Assembly: GCA_905234425.1 (NCBI GenBank)
Contig: CAJOHR010000009.1
Location: 1-42,144 of the forward strand
Length of the DNA: 42,144 bases
Direction: 5' to 3'
Source of the DNA: an uncultured Oscillospiraceae bacterium
Lineage (GTDB): Bacteria; Bacillota; Clostridia; Oscillospirales; Oscillospiraceae
Positions within the stretch are counted from its first letter, which is position 1, and every line of letters starts with the position of its first letter. Made by a program: the position numbers and the translations under genes. This document shows, in pieces, positions 41,884 to 42,144 of this stretch. The notes beneath the pieces are model-generated. The model was not told where the DNA came from and ran no database searches. It saw nothing but the letters and a program-made list of their open reading frames with translations.

Positions 41884-41916
41884 AAAGGCGTGCCGCATTT
41901 TCGCGGCGCGCCTTTT
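41884..41916 (+). terminator. Terminator of the DUF378 gene
   Basis: 12-bp stem AAGGCGTGCCGC/GCGGCGCGCCTT with one wobble, loop ATTTTC, then TTCCTT. Confidence 0.75.
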
Positions 41917-41918
41917 CC

Positions 41919-41947
41919 TTGACATTGGGGCGGATATCGTGTATTCT
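41919..41947 (+). promoter_or_regulatory. Promoter of the tRNA-Ser gene
   Basis: A perfect -35 TTGACA (41919-41924), a 17-base spacer and TATTCT (41942-41947), 13 bases before the tRNA 5' end. Confidence 0.8.
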
Positions 41948-41959
41948 ATTATGCGCCAC

Positions 41960-42000
41960 GGAGGTGTATCGAAGTGGTCATAACGGGCCTGACTCGAAAT
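41960..42000 (+). tRNA. tRNA-Ser(CGA), 5' half only, broken in the anticodon arm
   Basis: GGAGGTG (acceptor strand), TA, a serine-type D-arm (TCGAAGTGGTCATAACGG) and the anticodon arm CCTGA-CTCGAAA with anticodon CGA (41995-41997) are all present. After the first T of the expected TCAGG the match stops. No complementary anticodon stem, long variable arm, T-arm (GGTTCGAATCC) or CACCTCC acceptor end follows in the 144 remaining bases. The promoter is intact. The gene is therefore interrupted, probably by site-specific insertion. Confidence 0.75.
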
Positions 42001-42144
42001 GCGCGTTGGCTCTGGCCGTTTTCTCCGCTGAAAATCCTTGATTTATAAGGGCTTTCGCCGGATCGAATTTCAAAATTTCATATCGTTCTTGCGTGTTTTT
42101 CTTGCATTTTCTCAGCGCACGGAAAACAGTTGAGATACACGGAG
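42001..42144. other. AT-richer DNA after the broken tRNA, probable end of an integrated element
   Basis: The composition changes (for example TTTCAAAATTTCATATCG) compared with the GC-rich chromosome to the left. No ORF of useful length starts or ends here. I interpret it as the first bases of an integrative element whose junction is the tRNA anticodon loop; the integrase would lie outside the window. Confidence 0.4.

Noticed and set aside
41960..42144. Group I intron in the tRNA-Ser anticodon loop
   Set aside because: Insertion in the anticodon loop would fit, but I saw no recognisable intron core sequence and no 3' exon in the 144 bases available. It cannot be excluded.
1..42144. CRISPR arrays, rRNA genes, prophage structural genes or intact insertion sequences
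   Set aside because: No regularly spaced repeats, rRNA sequence, transposase or phage proteins were found; repeats are dispersed palindromes.

Overview
The window looks like chromosome of a GC-rich, endospore-forming member of the Clostridia, most likely Oscillospirales/Oscillospiraceae. This is inferred from spoIIR, spoVAD, spoVAE, AddAB, a bacterial V/A-type ATPase, YitT and DUF378 proteins, sigma-A promoters with strong AGGAGG sites, and common GTG/TTG starts. No rRNA or CRISPR is present. The only RNA gene is a broken tRNA-Ser at the right edge.

Layout. 1-3200: a repeat, then a minus-strand sucrose operon (amylosucrase, then a PfkB-type fructokinase) with its own promoter. 3200-7580: a YitT membrane protein, divergent from an iron-sulfur flavoprotein reductase coupled to a GltD-like NAD(P)H oxidoreductase. 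7580-13660, minus strand: housekeeping genes (rsmA, an RluA-type pseudouridine synthase, nrdR, a small DUF6514-like gene behind probable Spo0A boxes, a COG2509 flavoprotein whose 3' end touches a MITE-like element, a cysteine-less ArsC-like protein coupled to Bcp, and truA). 13680-17600, plus strand: an HD-domain protein and a TRAP transporter (dctQ-dctM-dctP). 17660-20470, plus strand: an intergenic repeat, a rhomboid-like protein with a zinc-ribbon tail, then spoVAD-spoVAE behind a sigma-G-type promoter, followed by an unrecognised 33-codon Gln/Asn/Lys-rich gene with its own sigma-G-type promoter. 20470-32760, minus strand: lrp-aminotransferase, DUF1015-ispE, spoIIR, and addB-addA-HAD phosphatase. 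32960-41590, plus strand: a nine-gene V/A-type ATPase operon (H/G-C-I-K-F-E-A-B-D) carrying a small repeat between F and E, followed by a DUF378 gene. 41919-42144: a good promoter and the 5' half of tRNA-Ser(CGA), broken in the anticodon arm and followed by AT-richer DNA. This is probably the edge of an integrated element.

How the genes work together. Amylosucrase would release fructose from sucrose and the kinase would phosphorylate it. The flavoprotein/GltD-like pair looks like an NAD(P)H-driven reductase for an unidentified organic acceptor. SpoIIR acts in forespore-to-mother-cell signalling, SpoVAD/AE in dipicolinate movement. AddAB handles double-strand breaks. The ATPase couples ATP to ion gradient.

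Most worth a second look: the tiny putative forespore gene at 20320, the split tRNA-Ser at 41960, the MITE-like element that supplies a stop codon at 10368, the tandem 0A boxes at 10112-10138, and the ArsC-like/Bcp pair in which both proteins lack a usual redox cysteine. No obvious large undescribed system lies within the window.
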